Shown here piece by piece: positions 17,844 through 25,660 of a stretch of 64,000 nucleotides of DNA (position 1 is the first letter of the stretch; every line of letters starts with the position of its first letter). Below the pieces are notes generated by a model. The model saw only the letters and a list, made by a program, of their open reading frames with translations, searched no databases and was not told where the DNA came from. Source of the stretch: JBCCCJ01 sp039029315 (lineage in GTDB: Bacteria; Bacteroidota; Bacteroidia; J057); assembly GCA_039029315.1 (NCBI GenBank), contig JBCCGK010000002.1, forward strand, positions 1 to 64,000, read 5' to 3'. The position numbers and the translations under genes are program-made.

Positions 17844-19478
17844 TTATTCTAACACTCGAATTACTTCACCGGAATATCCTTCGTTGATTCGCTTGGTATA
17901 GGTCTCACCAGCATAATTCAAAATAGTGGGATCTGCTTGATAGTTAATCAATTGTTTGATCACTTTCACCTGTCCGTTAAAGGCAGCAAAATGTAAGGCG
18001 GTATTGCCATCTGCATTCACAGCATTTTTGTCAGCGCCTTTTTCGATCAACAAATCCACAATCTCAGTTTGTCCATACCAACAGGCCAAATGAAGCGGCT
18101 GCATATCTTTTTCCATTCTTGCATGAATATCAGCAAAAGAATCCAACAACAAATTGACTGCTTCACGATTTCCACAAATAGCTGCCTGATGCAGGGGAGT
18201 TCTCGCCCTGTTGTTTCTTGCTTCAACTTCTGCACCTGCCTCCAATAACACTTCTACGACCTCATTGCATCCTGTTTCGATGGCTGTATGTAGGGGGGTG
18301 GCATATAGATAGTTCCGCACATTCAAATCTGCTTCATACTCAATAATGGCGATTGTCATCTCTACCAGATTGAATTCGGCTGCGAGGTGGAGCGGAGAAT
18401 TCCCTTCTTTATTTTTCCCATTGATATCCAATCTCAACTCATGACATCGTTCCAGGGCATATGTATCCAAACTCAACACAGCCTGATGGACAGGCGTATT
18501 GGAGGAGTCCTGAATTTTTTGTTTCCGCATCTGACTGTTAATCCCTTCCAGATGTGCCGATGATTTTTTCCGCCGATTTTTACGGAGAGACTTTTTGTGT
18601 TTTTTTCTTGGTCTTTCGATGACCTGTGGTCGATCAGCTACAGCTTGTGTTCCCCCAATTCTTGAAGGGGTGGGAGATTTTTTCTGATCTCTCAGATGGG
18701 TATGTCCATTCCGTGCATGATGCTCATAGGTAGAATGTCGACCATGTTCTCCCTGCTTCGAAAGCAATTCTGAAATACTCTCTTTGCGCCACTCTTTCTC
18801 AGCGAACCACTCCCGGAATGGCGCAGATTTGGTTGTTTCCAATAAATGGTAACAAATCAGAGACAATAATGAAGCAATTGCAGGAGAGGCCTTTGAACCT
18901 GCATGCTGATAGGATTTCCACTGATATAAGGCCGGCTCAAGACCAATGTGTTTGCAAAAGCAATGCTCATCTCCCCATGCAACAAAAGAGGGAATATTTC
19001 TCTCTGCAATCGCATTTTTCCAATATTCAAATCCAATCCCGCGATTCGAAATATCCTCAGACTCTACCCAATAAGCGACCAGGCCCTGCGCATTTCCAGC
19101 TTTTTTCATTTCATGCCCAATCCTCGAGCATGTATTCATCCAATCCCCATATCGATTTTCCTGATTACTCAAAACACCTACTATCGCCTTTGCATCTTCA
19201 GGTCTCACACAAAGGAAGTCTCCCTCACTGTATAAGGGTGTCTGGTTTTTTTCAATAATAATAACATCCTGATAAACAGGCTTTTGATTCGCAACACAAA
19301 TATATCCATCTCCTACAACAAAGGCAGAAGGCAAATATTCTCTCAATACTTTTCGTAAGGAAGAAGCCGCAGGGGAGGTACAGATTTTTGTGCGTGGAGA
19401 AAGGGAAAGAAGCTCTTGCTGGATGGTAGAATAAGAGAGTACATCCCTGCTAAGGGAATGGTAAATATCAATTGGCAT
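17844..19478 (-). CDS. DUF6602-like nuclease-fold domain fused to ankyrin repeats
   Basis: 544 residues. Residues about 20-230 follow the layout of DUF6602-type, PD-(D/E)XK-like domains: REYLPSAFVVGDGYI, then QDVIIIEKNQTPLYSEGDF and PEDAKAIVGVLSN. In the family the last block usually reads like VIEVKS; here the Glu and Lys are replaced (VGVLS), so nuclease activity is doubtful. A basic linker (about 265-315) carries KKHKKSLRKNRRKKSS. The C-terminal 225 residues are six or so ankyrin repeats (GNSPLHLAAEFNLVEM, ATPLHTAIETG, RTPLHQAAICGN, MQPLHLACWYGQ, NTALHFAAFNGQ). Probably cytoplasmic. The domain assignment is from pattern and needs a profile search. Confidence 0.7.
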   Translation of the reverse strand: MPIDIYHSLSRDVLSYSTIQQELLSLSPRTKICTSPAASSLRKVLREYLPSAFVVGDGYICVANQKPVYQDVIIIEKNQTPLYSEGDFLCVRPEDAKAIVGVLSNQENRYGDWMNTCSRIGHEMKKAGNAQGLVAYWVESEDISNRGIGFEYWKNAIAERNIPSFVAWGDEHCFCKHIGLEPALYQWKSYQHAGSKASPAIASLLSLICYHLLETTKSAPFREWFAEKEWRKESISELLSKQGEHGRHSTYEHHARNGHTHLRDQKKSPTPSRIGGTQAVADRPQVIERPRKKHKKSLRKNRRKKSSAHLEGINSQMRKQKIQDSSNTPVHQAVLSLDTYALERCHELRLDINGKNKEGNSPLHLAAEFNLVEMTIAIIEYEADLNVRNYLYATPLHTAIETGCNEVVEVLLEAGAEVEARNNRARTPLHQAAICGNREAVNLLLDSFADIHARMEKDMQPLHLACWYGQTEIVDLLIEKGADKNAVNADGNTALHFAAFNGQVKVIKQLINYQADPTILNYAGETYTKRINEGYSGEVIRVLE

Positions 19479-19548
19479 GTGGATAGATTACAATGGTGAG
19501 ACTACCCCCTCATAATCACAAAAGATATGCCACAAAGCCAGAAAAAAA

Positions 19549-20928
19549 TTACGATCCTTCCACTTTTTCCAACCATTGAATCAACTGCTCAAATATGGCA
19601 GGATTCTTAGGGCCAGGATTTCCCTGCCGCAAGTTCCGGTAGGCTTCCTCTTCAGACGTAGCGGTGTTAAAGAAATGATCAGACTCTACCTCAACATAGG
19701 TGGCCTTACCAGGATGTTGGTTATTGACAATCTCTGCAATCAATTGATGATCTTCGCGGTTAGACACATAATCTCCTTTGCCCCACATCACAAGCACATC
19801 AGTATCCAGTCCTTGCCAGGTTTGAGACAAATTAATCTCTTGCAATTGACTTTGGAAGCTATATACTCGATCCGCGTGCATATGTTTCAAAGGGACCTCC
19901 ATTGGGCGGGTAGACCACATTTTCAAACGAGCTTCAAATTCAGGGAATTCCTCTATAATTTGAGCGGGGGTTTTCCCTTCACTCAACCAATGATGATAGA
20001 TTTTGGCGTCTTGCTTGAGTTGTTGCTCCACGATCCCCGGATCTTCTCCTCCCAGATAAGCCTGCCGTCTTGAGTTTTCCAACATGTACTCCATCCAGGG
20101 ACGGCTTATGGTGCCAAAGACTGCCAAACCCGCAATTGATTCCTCCTTAGCCAATAATGGTCCCCATACACCACCCATACTCAATCCAAATAGGTAGACT
20201 TTCTCTGAATCAATGTCTGCCAATCGCTTGACATAGGATAAGCCTCTCAAAAATCCTTCACGATCTTCATGAAAATCACATTCCCTACATGCTTTTCCCT
20301 GACTATCCCCAACTCCACTTTTTTCTACTCGAAAACTGGCATATCCAGCCGCTGACAAAGCTCTGATGACCTGTGCGAATCCGCTCTGCGGGTTGAAGGG
20401 AATATCAATAGAACTACAATCGATGCCCTGGATTAGATACACCACAGCAGGTGGTTGGGTGCCAGCATTTTTTGGCAGGGTCAAAATGGTACGCAGAGGT
20501 CCAAGAGGCCCATCCACCATCCCATATTTCACTGTGGCTTGCTCATAAGTTTCGGGGGGGAAGGGCAAAAGCGTTAATTTTTGATTCTTCTTCTTTCCTT
20601 GTCGGCTAAATTGAATATTCACCTGATCACCAGTCTTGTAGCCTCGTAGAATGGATAGGAATTGTGCAGGGCCTTCTATCTCTTCTCCCCCTAATTTCCA
20701 AATCATATCTCCAGCTTCCAAGCCAGCAGCTGAAGCCGATGATTGCCCAAATACTTGCTGTACCAAAATCCCTCCTTTTGAAGGAATCTGATTGTCAAGG
20801 CGAAGAGAATCTTCGATGGTACTAAGTCTGATTCCGAGAAAGGCTCTTCTTGTCAATTCCTGACCGAATGATAGAGACAACAGAATCTGTCCTGCCAACA
20901 GGCATGACAAACAAAGACGATACGACAT
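19549..20928 (-). CDS. Secreted PDZ domain-alpha/beta hydrolase fusion
   Basis: 459 residues from the ATG at 20928 (an ATG seven codons earlier is possible but spoils the signal peptide). Signal peptide at 1-22, ending SFGQ. A PDZ domain follows (FLGIRLSTIE.., GILVQQVFGQSSASAAGLEAGD, VNIQFSRQGK). The C-terminal domain is an alpha/beta hydrolase with nucleophile elbow GLSMGG (Ser 250), acid in MWGKGDYV and His in ESDHFF. Similar PDZ-peptidase/esterase proteins are exported in Bacteroidota. Substrate unknown. Confidence 0.85.
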   Translation of the reverse strand: MSYRLCLSCLLAGQILLSLSFGQELTRRAFLGIRLSTIEDSLRLDNQIPSKGGILVQQVFGQSSASAAGLEAGDMIWKLGGEEIEGPAQFLSILRGYKTGDQVNIQFSRQGKKKNQKLTLLPFPPETYEQATVKYGMVDGPLGPLRTILTLPKNAGTQPPAVVYLIQGIDCSSIDIPFNPQSGFAQVIRALSAAGYASFRVEKSGVGDSQGKACRECDFHEDREGFLRGLSYVKRLADIDSEKVYLFGLSMGGVWGPLLAKEESIAGLAVFGTISRPWMEYMLENSRRQAYLGGEDPGIVEQQLKQDAKIYHHWLSEGKTPAQIIEEFPEFEARLKMWSTRPMEVPLKHMHADRVYSFQSQLQEINLSQTWQGLDTDVLVMWGKGDYVSNREDHQLIAEIVNNQHPGKATYVEVESDHFFNTATSEEEAYRNLRQGNPGPKNPAIFEQLIQWLEKVEGS

Positions 20929-20997
20929 GATTTCAATAATAAATGCCAATCAAGGTTTGAATTTAGTTTTTATAGCCTGAATGTCAGCTTGTTTGTG

Positions 20998-21075
20998 GGT
21001 ATAAGGTATGGGGTATGGGGCTATGTGGTCAAGGATCTGATTCAACATCTAGCCATATCCCTTATTCCTTATACC
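20998..21075. repeat. Imperfect inverted repeat built of heptamers
   Basis: The left arm (20998-21025) reads GGTATAA, GGTATGG, GGTATGG, GGCTATG. The right arm (21048-21075) reads roughly as its reverse complement, ending CCTTATACC. Both ends pair perfectly (GGTATAAGG with CCTTATACC) and the middle pairs with several mismatches. It lies between the AraC gene stop and the PDZ hydrolase start. It could be a terminator or a dispersed repeat. Confidence 0.55.
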
Positions 21076-21153
21076 ATATCCCTCTCTTTGCGGCCTATTG
21101 CACCTATTTCCCAACATTCGAACTCTTGATTCACATAATAAATTGGCTGACAA

Positions 21154-22071
21154 TTACGCTGGAGTATGCATCTGCCGATACATATGGGGGGTTGTTCCAA
21201 AATTGCGTTTGAACAAGCGACCAAAGGAACTGCTGTCTTTCAATCCGACTTCCTGACAAATGTCATGAAAACTTTTGTTGGACTGAATCAACAATTGACT
21301 TGCCGTGTCGAGACGACGCCCAATCAAATATTGCCTTGGGGTGCATCCAAATGCTTCTTTGAATAATCGGATGAAGTGGAATTTGGACAGACAAGCTACC
21401 TGAGACAGAGTATCCAGATCAAGTGGCGTATGCAAATTTGTATGAATATAGCTTTTGGCCATGCACAATCGCCGATACAATTCCTTTCTGGTAGACAGTT
21501 TTGCACTGGTAATGCGCTCCATCTGTGCATAGATCACATCCTGGATGAGCAATATCTGAGTAGAAAGCTCTGCCTGAATATATTCCCATTGGGTAGGATG
21601 AATGATCTCTCCCTGAGATAATTTTTTGGCAATTGGGTGGATCAATTGCTCGACAGGATACTCGCTGGACTCATAGGGCTGCTCAAAGAAAAGGGGATGA
21701 CGTTGGGCATCCTCAGGTATATTTCCTTTCAAGGATTGACTCTCCCCCAAGCTTTTGAATACGTCTTTGAGCACATGAGCTGGTATCCAGAAGTTCACAG
21801 CAATTACCTTTTTCCCATTGGCAGACTTGGCCTTTAGGTGCTGACCTGGATTGAACAGAAAGAAAGAACCTTCTGATAGAGGATATCGATTGTGTTCCTG
21901 CTGTAGTAATTCAGCTCCAGACACCACATATCTGATTAGATAATGTTCAGAGAATATTTCCTGAATCTCTCTGTCATAAAAATGAAGAGAAAAAGGCTTC
22001 GGATTTGCTAAGGCCTGATGTGGTGGAGTGGAATGATGGATAATTCGTGGAGAAGTGTAGCTTTGAATCAT
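21154..22071 (-). CDS. AraC-family transcription regulator
   Basis: 305 residues. The C-terminal 100 residues hold the two helix-turn-helix motifs of the AraC/XylS family: LDTLSQVACLSKFHFIRLFKEAFGCTPRQYLIGRRL and then FHDICQEVGLKDSSSFGRLFKRNFGTTPH, the latter matching the family signature. The N-terminal 190 residues look like a small ligand- or stress-sensing beta domain with no clear family. Cytoplasmic DNA-binding protein. It is divergent from the sigma factor gene with a 250-bp gap. Its targets are not evident. Confidence 0.9.
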   Translation of the reverse strand: MIQSYTSPRIIHHSTPPHQALANPKPFSLHFYDREIQEIFSEHYLIRYVVSGAELLQQEHNRYPLSEGSFFLFNPGQHLKAKSANGKKVIAVNFWIPAHVLKDVFKSLGESQSLKGNIPEDAQRHPLFFEQPYESSEYPVEQLIHPIAKKLSQGEIIHPTQWEYIQAELSTQILLIQDVIYAQMERITSAKLSTRKELYRRLCMAKSYIHTNLHTPLDLDTLSQVACLSKFHFIRLFKEAFGCTPRQYLIGRRLDTASQLLIQSNKSFHDICQEVGLKDSSSFGRLFKRNFGTTPHMYRQMHTPA

Positions 22072-22199
22072 AGTGGTACAAATTCACAGAATGAAACGTA
22101 TGTCAAGCAGAAAAAAGGCCCTTGCCATATCCATACCAATTAATATACCACAATCAAGTAACTAATAATCAACCACTTACAAACGATTACTTTTTGCCT

Positions 22200-22325
22200 A
22201 TGGACCATTATGGAACAGTCAGTGTCCGAAAACGAACAGTTGAAACACTTTTCGGCAGGCGTGAAGATTTCCTTATTTTGCAGGGAGTTGTTTACCTTTT
22301 GGGAATTGGTGTCACCATTATATGA
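22200..22325 (+). CDS. Possible short leader ORF overlapping the sigma factor start
   Basis: A 41-codon frame starts at an ATG, is basic in its first half (VRKRTVETLFGRRED) and hydrophobic in its second (VVYLLGIGVTII). Its stop overlaps the sigma-factor start as ATGA, the arrangement used for translational coupling. No homologue is known to me. It may be chance. Confidence 0.25.
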   Translation: MDHYGTVSVRKRTVETLFGRREDFLILQGVVYLLGIGVTII

Positions 22326-22909
22326 AGGAAAAGGATCAGGAACATATCATTGGGTCGATTCGGCAAGGCGATAAACAGGCGTTGCATTCTCTTTATTTGA
22401 AGCATAGGGTCGGATTTACAGAATGGGCACAGAAACGTTACAATTGCACAGCTGAAACGGCCACAGACATTTACCAAGAGTCTATTATTGTGATGTATGA
22501 AAATATAGTTGAGGGCAAGCTTACGGAGTTGACTGGCAGTATCCGAAATTACTTGTTTGGGATTGGAAAATTTAAACTGATGGAACGCTCTCGAAAAAGC
22601 TCGCGATGGAGTTCTATGGAAGAATTAAGACAAACAGAAACTGAATGGCAATTTGAGGGAAAAAATTCTGATATCCATCATCAACTTGAATTGAGCGAAC
22701 AGCAAAAACAGTTGCGACAGATGCTTGCCAGCCTTGGAAGTCCTTGTAGAGAAATCCTCAGCTGGTTTTACTATGATCGATTCAGCATGGAAGCTATCTG
22801 CTCCCGATTGGGATATAAATCATCTGATGTCGTCAAAAGTCAAAAAGCCAGATGTATGCGCAAGTTGAGAAATCGTGTTTCAAAGAAATCCGCCCAAGAC
22901 CTACAATAG
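22322..22909 (+). CDS. RNA polymerase sigma-70 family (ECF-type) factor
   Basis: 195 residues. Region 2 is seen in ALHSLYLKHRVGFTEWA and ATDIYQESIIVMYENI. Region 4 is the helix-turn-helix near the C-terminus: LGSPCREILSWFYYDRFSM and EAICSRLGYKSSDVVKSQKARC. Length and layout match Bacteroidota ECF-like factors. The next gene, a membrane protein with an anti-sigma-like N-terminus, starts 2 bp after the stop, so the pair is probably one regulatory unit. The signal and regulon are not visible. Confidence 0.9.
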   Translation: MKEKDQEHIIGSIRQGDKQALHSLYLKHRVGFTEWAQKRYNCTAETATDIYQESIIVMYENIVEGKLTELTGSIRNYLFGIGKFKLMERSRKSSRWSSMEELRQTETEWQFEGKNSDIHHQLELSEQQKQLRQMLASLGSPCREILSWFYYDRFSMEAICSRLGYKSSDVVKSQKARCMRKLRNRVSKKSAQDLQ

Positions 22910-22911
22910 TT

Positions 22912-23682
22912 ATGGAAGAGATAGATCCACATAAACTGCAGTTGATCGACAAATTCCTTTTGGGGAATTTGCAGCCTGATGATCAAAAGATATGGGAGGA
23001 GGCCATGCAACAGAAAGCCTTCCAGGAAGAGCTAGTGTATAGACGCGATCTAATGGCAGCCTCCAAAGCCATTCGCCGGGATCAAATGATGAAGGAATTG
23101 GTTGAGCTAGACCATCAACACTTTACACAAGAATCAGATACAGTTGGAAAGATTCGATCCTTTCGCTTCCTCATCGGTACAAGCATTGCTGCTGCGATTG
23201 TGATTGTGTTTCTCCTTTGGAATCCTTTTGGAGCTGGCCCGACAGATCATCAGGCATTATTTGCAGAACATTTTTCGCCCTATCCCAATCACCTGGTTAT
23301 GGTGACCCGGGATACCGGATTGGCGAGGACCAAGCTGGAACATGTATTCTCGGCTTATGAGCAAGAGAGGTTCAACTGGGTAGTTGAAGCAATCGGGAAG
23401 CTAGATTCTGTTGACCTTGATCGTATCCCTCCTGCATCTCTTCAGTTATATCTTGGGGTATCTCTTCTGGGCGCAAACCAATCTAACTTAGCGATTGAGG
23501 AGCTCCGCACTCTGGTAGATTTGGGAGAAGAAGTGTATTCCCCTCCAGCAGAATGGTACCTGTCTCTGGCATATCTCCGGTCAGGTGATTTGGACAAATC
23601 ACAATCAACCCTATTATCCATTACCAAACAGCTCCACCATCCCTTCCGGGATGAAGCAAGAGAATTGCTGGCTGTATTCTAA
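22912..23682 (+). CDS. Membrane protein with anti-sigma-like N-terminus and TPR-like C-terminus
   Basis: 256 residues from the ATG at 22912; a longer frame opens inside the sigma gene but has no merit. Residues 1-70 (DKFLLGNLQPDDQKIWEEAM..) resemble the cytoplasmic part of sigma regulators. One membrane helix lies near 84-103 (FLIGTSIAAAIVIVFLLW). The outer part holds helical repeats resembling TPRs (LQLYLGVSLLGANQSNLAIEEL, WYLSLAYLRSGDLDKSQ). Placed directly after the sigma factor, it likely controls that factor from the membrane. This is an inference from layout; there is no zinc-binding anti-sigma motif. Confidence 0.75.
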   Translation: MEEIDPHKLQLIDKFLLGNLQPDDQKIWEEAMQQKAFQEELVYRRDLMAASKAIRRDQMMKELVELDHQHFTQESDTVGKIRSFRFLIGTSIAAAIVIVFLLWNPFGAGPTDHQALFAEHFSPYPNHLVMVTRDTGLARTKLEHVFSAYEQERFNWVVEAIGKLDSVDLDRIPPASLQLYLGVSLLGANQSNLAIEELRTLVDLGEEVYSPPAEWYLSLAYLRSGDLDKSQSTLLSITKQLHHPFRDEARELLAVF

Positions 23683-23689
23683 TCTCTCT

Positions 23690-24061
23690 TTATCGGACAA
23701 GAATCCTGTTCACTTTCTCCAATAACTTCTGGATGGGAATAGGTTTGGGAATGAATTCTGTGGCGCCAGCAGAAATCGCTGCTTGCTTTGCCCCTGGTTC
23801 ATTTCGGCAGGTGACCATCACAAATGGTACATCAGCCAATTGGAGGTTATTTTTTACACTCTGGCACAATTCAAGGCCTGTCATTCCTGGCATCATCCAA
23901 TCACATAAGATCATATCAGGCCTGTTTTTGGAAACGAAGTCCAGTGCAGGTTTTGCCCGATCAAAAATTGCGACCTCAAATCCCTGTTTTTTAAAATTGT
24001 ACTCAAACAGATCTAGTAAGTCTTCTTCATCATCAATTATAACAAGCAAGTGTTTTCGCAT
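23690..24061 (-). CDS. Stand-alone response regulator receiver protein
   Basis: 123 residues: a complete CheY-like receiver with no output domain. Acidic pair near Asp 10-11, phospho-acceptor Asp 54 (ILCDWMMP), and the later Lys in FIPKPI. The ATG at 24061 is preferred over a TTG seven codons upstream. A second, similar receiver lies 54 bp upstream on the same strand and may be co-transcribed. It probably passes a phosphate signal through protein contacts. Confidence 0.9.
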   Translation of the reverse strand: MRKHLLVIIDDEEDLLDLFEYNFKKQGFEVAIFDRAKPALDFVSKNRPDMILCDWMMPGMTGLELCQSVKNNLQLADVPFVMVTCRNEPGAKQAAISAGATEFIPKPIPIQKLLEKVNRILVR

Positions 24062-24115
24062 GAACTCCAGAATATTCGCCAAATCGTTTTTAATTAATGT
24101 TTAATCTTTGATTGA

Positions 24116-24496
24116 CTATTCGTCTATGCCCAATAATTCTCGAATTTCTTGTTTGAGCAGGCTAGGCTTGATTGGTTTATAGATATAAGCACTTGCCCCT
24201 GCTTCTAATCCCGCTTTCTCCGAATACACCTCAGATTGTGCAGTTAGGAATACAATGATGGTGTGATCAAGTTCAGGAAAAGAACGCAGAATTTTGCATG
24301 CTTCCAGTCCATCCATGGTAGGCATCATGATATCCAATAAAATCAAATCAGGAGGCTCGGAACGTGCCAATTCTATTGCTTGCTCTCCATCCAACGCTTG
24401 AAGTACTTGATATCCCTCACTTTCGAAATTGTATGTCAACAATTCCAAAATATCCTCTTCATCATCTACAATCAAAATTTTGGGCCCTAACTTCAT
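24116..24496 (-). CDS. Stand-alone response regulator receiver protein
   Basis: 126 residues. Receiver domain with VDDEEDILELLTYNFESEGY at the start (acidic residues 11-12), phospho-acceptor Asp 55 in LILLDIMMP, and Lys in YIYKPI. No effector domain. The start is the ATG at 24496; a TTG twelve codons upstream is less likely. The sequence of the first helix resembles PhoB-type receivers. It is paired with the next receiver gene; no histidine kinase is adjacent. Confidence 0.9.
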   Translation of the reverse strand: MKLGPKILIVDDEEDILELLTYNFESEGYQVLQALDGEQAIELARSEPPDLILLDIMMPTMDGLEACKILRSFPELDHTIIVFLTAQSEVYSEKAGLEAGASAYIYKPIKPSLLKQEIRELLGIDE

Positions 24497-24839
24497 AAAT
24501 CTTACTACTGTTTCCTCAGAAACCAATAGCAAAGATCTGGCAGAAAAGACTGGTTTGAAAGGTATCTCTCATTGATAATGAAATGATAACCTCAACAACT
24601 AATTTACTTAATTGTTTGATGATCATTTCTTAATGTTTTCATAACACAGCTACTGATAGAGACTGTTTGAAGATCTGTCGCATATTTTTTATATGCCTCT
24701 TTTTCCTCATCCTGCGCTTTTTATGTTCTCAGAGTGGTGCTATGAGGACATAATAGACCCTTGTCTGAGAAAAAATACTCAATAAACATTCTCAGCTCAG
24801 ATTCCAAATCAGTCTCTTAGCCAACAATCACATAGTCAT

Positions 24840-24884
24840 AAAAAACAGTAGCGGGAACACTTCCGTTAAGAAAGTATTCCCGCT
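24840..24884 (-). terminator. Minus-strand intrinsic terminator without an assigned gene
   Basis: On the minus strand AGCGGGAA (24884-24877) pairs with TTCCCGCT (24857-24850), with ACTT/AAGT inside. ACTG and a run of six T residues follow (24845-24840). It indicates a minus-strand transcript coming from the 24.9-25.66 kb stretch or from the phoH gene beyond it. Confidence 0.75.
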
Positions 24885-25631
24885 TCACTGAATAGAGGCG
24901 TACCTACAATTCAGCGCCAAGTTACAGCTATGACAGAACTCCTATGGGCACCACACGAGGCGGATTCCACAGACTCAACTTGTTGTCGACAGTGCCTATC
25001 TTTCGATCGACCTCGACGTTCTTTGTTGAGTTCCAGACTTGCGTTGTTAATTGTCTGTCCATGAGCCGTAAATGTTTCCATTCACTTCCATTTTCCAGTC
25101 AATCTGCCTTCCTGAATGGAGTGAGTCAAGATCGAAACCTCAATTCATTCTCCTGTTCATTCCAGCCAAACCCGTAGGCTTTACAGCGCTAGATTCAATC
25201 ATTCAGGATCATGGGAGAACCGATCGATTGAATCGAATGTCGTTTCAGATTGCAGACTCCTTTCGAAGCTCCTTGCGGAACAATCCCAACACAACATCCA
25301 GCCTTAGAAACCAATCTTCAACTAATCTTCTCCATTCGAATCCAGGACCGAATACATCAGATCTGGCGCACAAGTTGCATCTTCCGAAGAACATACTTAT
25401 TGATAACCCAACTCCGTAAAGTTTGTCAATGATTGTCTTTCCAATAGTAGCTTTTCAGCTTCAATTTTTCAGATACACGTTCAAGTAACTTGATCCTTTC
25501 GGATCTTATCCCTTGTGTGAGTTTCAGAGATCATTCTGTTTTTCTCTCACTTGGTATGAATACAAGATCCATCAATATTTCGAATTTCGCAAATTATCGA
25601 GGACGAAATTACCAACAGTAAATCCACAGGA

Positions 25632-25654
25632 GTTATCCACAAAATGTGGATAAC
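25632..25654. promoter_or_regulatory. Inverted pair of perfect DnaA boxes
   Basis: TTATCCACA (25633-25641) and its reverse complement TGTGGATAA (25645-25653) face each other three bases apart, inside a 10-bp inverted repeat. A third, weaker site (AAATCCACA, 25620-25628) sits just before them. The same sequence could form a hairpin after the phoH stop, but there is no T run on the minus strand. Confidence 0.5.
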
Positions 25655-25660
25655 TATCTC

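Larger units (their letters stand above)
24497..25660. other. 1.1-kb stretch without a convincing gene
   Basis: No intact gene is recognised. On the minus strand, protein-like fragments appear in different frames: ERIKLLERVSEKLKLK near 25500-25450, an open run from 25454 to 25245 containing FEWRRLVEDWFLRLDVVLG, and a run from 25098 to 24928 containing VDRKIGTVDNKLSLWNPP. None has a good start or a known family. A minus-strand terminator lies at 24840-24884, and further hairpins at 24721-24753 and 24765-24795. A decayed gene or an untranslated RNA would both fit. Confidence 0.45.

Noticed and set aside
25325..25350. tRNA-like T-loop (GGATTCGAATGG) on the minus strand
   Set aside because: The flanking bases do not form a T-stem, and no acceptor, D or anticodon arm can be drawn.
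25072..25419. 115-codon plus-strand reading frame in the 24.5-25.66 kb gap
   Set aside because: Composition is Ser/Asn/Pro-rich without a recognisable domain, and it lies opposite the more protein-like minus-strand fragments.
24885..25600. tmRNA or RNase P RNA in the long gap
   Set aside because: No ALAA-type tag frame, no CCA-proximal T-arm and no GAGGAAAGTCC-type core were found on either strand.
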